From: Nocardioides sp.
GTDB taxonomy: Bacteria; Actinomycetota; Actinomycetes; Propionibacteriales; Nocardioidaceae
Reading direction: 5' to 3'
Length of the DNA stretch: 7,002 bases
Assembly (NCBI GenBank): GCA_030452025.1
Contig: JAKDNC010000192.1
Coordinates: 1 to 7,002, forward strand
Shown here: positions 5,361 through 7,002 of the stretch, piece by piece
Numbering within the stretch: position 1 is the first letter of the stretch
Layout of the letters: each line of letters opens with the position of its first letter
The notes under the pieces: model-generated
What the model was told of the DNA's origin: nothing
Seen by the model: the letters and a program-made list of their open reading frames with translations, nothing else
Database searches by the model: none
Translations under genes and position numbers: made by a program

Positions 5361-6661
5361 AGCACGCAGGCCACGTCGACGTTGCCGGAGCGGCGCAGCG
5401 CCGGATCGACGGAGTCGTGGAACGCGACCTCCACGCCGTCGGGCGTGTCGACGACTTCGTCCACCCCACGCCACAGCGGCTCGTCCGGGTCTTCCGCGCG
5501 GATCCGGTCCAGCAGGTCCCGCAGTTCGGCAGTGCTCTGCCCCTTCCCCGCAGTCAACGGCGCCCGCTGCCGCGGGGTGTCCAGCGCGTCCACCTCGCCC
5601 ACGATCCTGCGCTCCGACTCGTAGACATCAGGATCCTGACGCATCCAGTGCGACTCCAGCAGGGTCCGCAGGTCGCGGGACTCCCAGCCGCACTCGGCCA
5701 CCGCTTCCGGACAGCGGGGGTGGAAAGCGCAGCCCAGGGGCGGATTGGCAGCGTCGGGGATCTCCCCCCGTGGCAGGTCGCGGTCGACGATCCGGCTCGG
5801 GTCGGGTTCGGGGATCGCCCGCAGCAGCGACTTGGTGTAAGGATGCTTGGGGTCGGCGAAGATCTCCTCGGTGGGCCCAATCTCCACGATCCGGCCGAGA
5901 TACATGATCGCCACCCGGTCGCAGAAGAACTTCGCACTGGCCAGGTCGTGGGTGATGTAGACGTAGGTGAGACCCAGGTCCTGCTTGAGGTCGAGCAGCA
6001 GCTGGAGGATCTTCGCCCGGACGCTCATGTCGAGCATGGAGATCGGCTCGTCCGCCACGATCACCTCCGGGTCGAGGATGATCGCTCGGGCGATCACCGC
6101 CCGCTGCTTCTGCCCTCCGGAGAGATCCCCGGGCATCTTGCTCATGAACCGCTCCACCGGGCTCAGGCCGACCCGCTCGAGGGTGTCCGCCACGCGTCGC
6201 CGGAGCTCCTCGCCGGACGCGATGCCGTGGATCCGGAGCGGGTGCCCGACGGCGGTCTCGATGTCCATCGACGGGTTCAACGCGGCGCTGGGGTCCTGGA
6301 AGATCATCTGCAGGTCGGTGCGGAGCCGACGGAGCCGGCTCTCCGACATCTCGGAGACGACGGTGTCGGAGAGCTCGCCCCTGTCGTTCTCGCCGCGATA
6401 GGTGATCGACCCCTTCGTCGACGGCACGAGCCCGAGCATCGCGCGGCCGAGGGTGGTCTTCCCGCTGCCGGACTCGCCGACGAGGCCGAGCACCTCACCT
6501 TTGCCCAGGGACAGGCTCACGCCGTCGACCGCCTTGACCTTGGGGGTCTTCCGGCCGAAGAGGCGCGCGAGCGTCCCACCGCGCAGCGCGAAGTGGACCT
6601 CGAGGTCGTGAATGTCGACGACCGAGCGCGCCCGGGCGGCCGATTCAGGCTTCGTCTGCAA
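5342..6661 (-). CDS. Oligopeptide/dipeptide-type ABC transporter ATPase (second subunit) with split cysteine motif
   Basis: The cytoplasmic motor subunit of a peptide/nickel/oligosaccharide-class importer, 439 aa from the TTG at 6661. It shows Walker A GESGSGKT (62-69), Q-loop FQDP (Q122), signature LSGGQKQR (180-187), Walker B VIVADEP (D204/E205), D-loop SMLD (208-211) and H-loop THD (H238). It then has the oligo_HPY C-terminal domain beginning HPYTKSLL (273-280). An insert before the ATPase core (RGGTLARLFGRKTPK) is usual for the OppF/DppF-side subunit. Cysteines C311, C317 and C324 (GCAFHPRCPEAVAEC) are the first three of the family motif. The expected fourth does not follow closely. About 107 residues intervene before C432 in VACVLYPDED at the very end. 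The longer frame reaching 6811 runs through the partner gene and has no family similarity, so TTG, with AGGAGG 9 nt upstream, is preferred. The transported substrate cannot be read from the ATPase. Confidence 0.92.
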   Translation of the reverse strand: MQTKPESAARARSVVDIHDLEVHFALRGGTLARLFGRKTPKVKAVDGVSLSLGKGEVLGLVGESGSGKTTLGRAMLGLVPSTKGSITYRGENDRGELSDTVVSEMSESRLRRLRTDLQMIFQDPSAALNPSMDIETAVGHPLRIHGIASGEELRRRVADTLERVGLSPVERFMSKMPGDLSGGQKQRAVIARAIILDPEVIVADEPISMLDMSVRAKILQLLLDLKQDLGLTYVYITHDLASAKFFCDRVAIMYLGRIVEIGPTEEIFADPKHPYTKSLLRAIPEPDPSRIVDRDLPRGEIPDAANPPLGCAFHPRCPEAVAECGWESRDLRTLLESHWMRQDPDVYESERRIVGEVDALDTPRQRAPLTAGKGQSTAELRDLLDRIRAEDPDEPLWRGVDEVVDTPDGVEVAFHDSVDPALRRSGNVDVACVLYPDED

Positions 6662-7002
6662 CGGACAACTCCTCCTGCACCAGCGGTGCACTCTCGTCTG
6701 CGGTGAGGTTGACGAGGCCGTTGCGGCGATCTGCGGCCCAGCACTGCGTCCGTGATCCTTGTGGCATCTCCCGCTGCACCGGGTGCTGCTGGGCACAGAT
6801 CGCCATCGCATCGGGACAGCGCGGATGGAAGTGGCAGCCGGACGGCGGTTCGACCAGGTCCGGCGGCGCGCCGGGGATGAAGTTGAGCCCGGTCGTGGTC
6901 AGGGAGATCGTGGACCGCAGCAGCTCACGGGTGTACGGATGCTGCGGAACGGCGAAGACCTCCCGGGAATCGCCGAACAAGACCACCTCCCCGGCGTACA
7001 TC
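6645..7002 (-). CDS. Oligopeptide/dipeptide-type ABC transporter ATPase (first subunit), C-terminal end (5' partial)
   Basis: Only the last 118 complete codons are in the window and the gene continues to the right. The visible part starts MYAGEVVLFGDS, the strand after the H-loop of peptide-type ATPases ('vMYAGrivE.G'). The oligo_HPY domain follows, with HPYTRELLRS and then the loop FIPGAPPDLVEPPSGCHFHPRCP. It carries a complete four-cysteine set: C56-x5-C62-x6-C69-x17-C87 counted from the first visible Met. That Met is almost certainly internal, because the ATPase core must lie upstream. A TGA at 6647-6645 ends the gene 17 nt inside the next ATPase gene. The pair therefore forms a DppD/DppF-like heterodimer encoded by overlapping genes, with permease and binding-protein genes expected further right. 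Confidence 0.92.
   Translation of the reverse strand, partial: MYAGEVVLFGDSREVFAVPQHPYTRELLRSTISLTTTGLNFIPGAPPDLVEPPSGCHFHPRCPDAMAICAQQHPVQREMPQGSRTQCWAADRRNGLVNLTADESAPLVQEELSVADEA
6671..6676 (-). promoter_or_regulatory. Ribosome binding site for the TTG-started ABC ATPase, inside the upstream gene
   Basis: The minus strand reads AGGAGG at 6676-6671, 9 nt before the in-frame TTG at 6661-6659. It lies within the last codons of the first ATPase gene. No in-frame ATG or GTG lies between this site and the conserved VDIHDLEVHF start of the ABC domain. That makes TTG the best-supported start and suggests translational coupling. Confidence 0.75.

Noticed and set aside
5195..6706. 503-codon plus-strand open frame opposite the ABC ATPase
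   Set aside because: It overlaps both the nuclease and the ATPase out of frame and shows no recognisable motif. The minus-strand ATPase has the full set of ABC motifs.
6662..6811. Longer N-terminus for the second ABC ATPase starting at 6811
   Set aside because: The extra 50 residues are an out-of-frame reading of the upstream ATPase gene. A strong ribosome site with TTG at 6661 fits better.
1..7002. tRNA, rRNA, insertion sequence, phage or attachment-site signatures
   Set aside because: No cloverleaf-like segment, transposase, integrase or flanking direct repeat was seen. Gene content is ordinary chromosomal with uniform codon character.

Overview
The window is chromosomal DNA from a G+C-rich actinomycete. 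The evidence is a proteasomal ATPase (ARC/Mpa) ending in a GQYL tail, its usual actinobacterial neighbour TrmI, and promoters of the leaderless TAnnnT type. The family-level flavour (a Propionibacteriales/Nocardioides-like lineage) is only a guess.

Layout, left to right. Bases 1-254 hold the 3' end of a plus-strand class I SAM-dependent methyltransferase. Bases 234-345 are a dense set of overlapping inverted repeats between two converging genes, probably a bidirectional terminator. Three minus-strand genes follow and are transcribed leftward from about 4403: an M50 site-2 protease with CBS domains, then trmI (tRNA m1A58 methyltransferase) 10 nt behind it, then arc/mpa 130 nt further on. That 130-nt gap has a hairpin at the trmI stop and a possible separate arc promoter. 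A 72-nt divergent intergenic region (4404-4475) separates the protease from a plus-strand RecB/Cas4-like nuclease (4476-5360). The nuclease gene overlaps by 19 bp, tail to tail, with a minus-strand pair of oligopeptide/dipeptide-type ABC transporter ATPases. One of these is complete (5342-6661, TTG start). The other enters from beyond the right edge (6645-7002) and overlaps it by 17 nt.

How the genes work together. The ARC ring unfolds pupylated proteins for the 20S proteasome, and its intact C-terminal docking tail implies a functional core particle elsewhere in the genome. No pup, dop, pafA or prcBA gene is visible, and the gene immediately downstream of arc is convergent and unrelated. The M50-trmI-arc cluster puts intramembrane proteolysis, tRNA modification and cytosolic proteolysis on one strand. 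The two ABC ATPases are the paired motor subunits of one importer, whose permease and binding-protein genes should lie to the right of the window. The most unusual protein feature is in the second ATPase: about 90 extra residues separate the third and fourth cysteines of a motif that is compact in its partner. I see no phage, IS, CRISPR, tRNA or rRNA, and no clearly undescribed multigene system.
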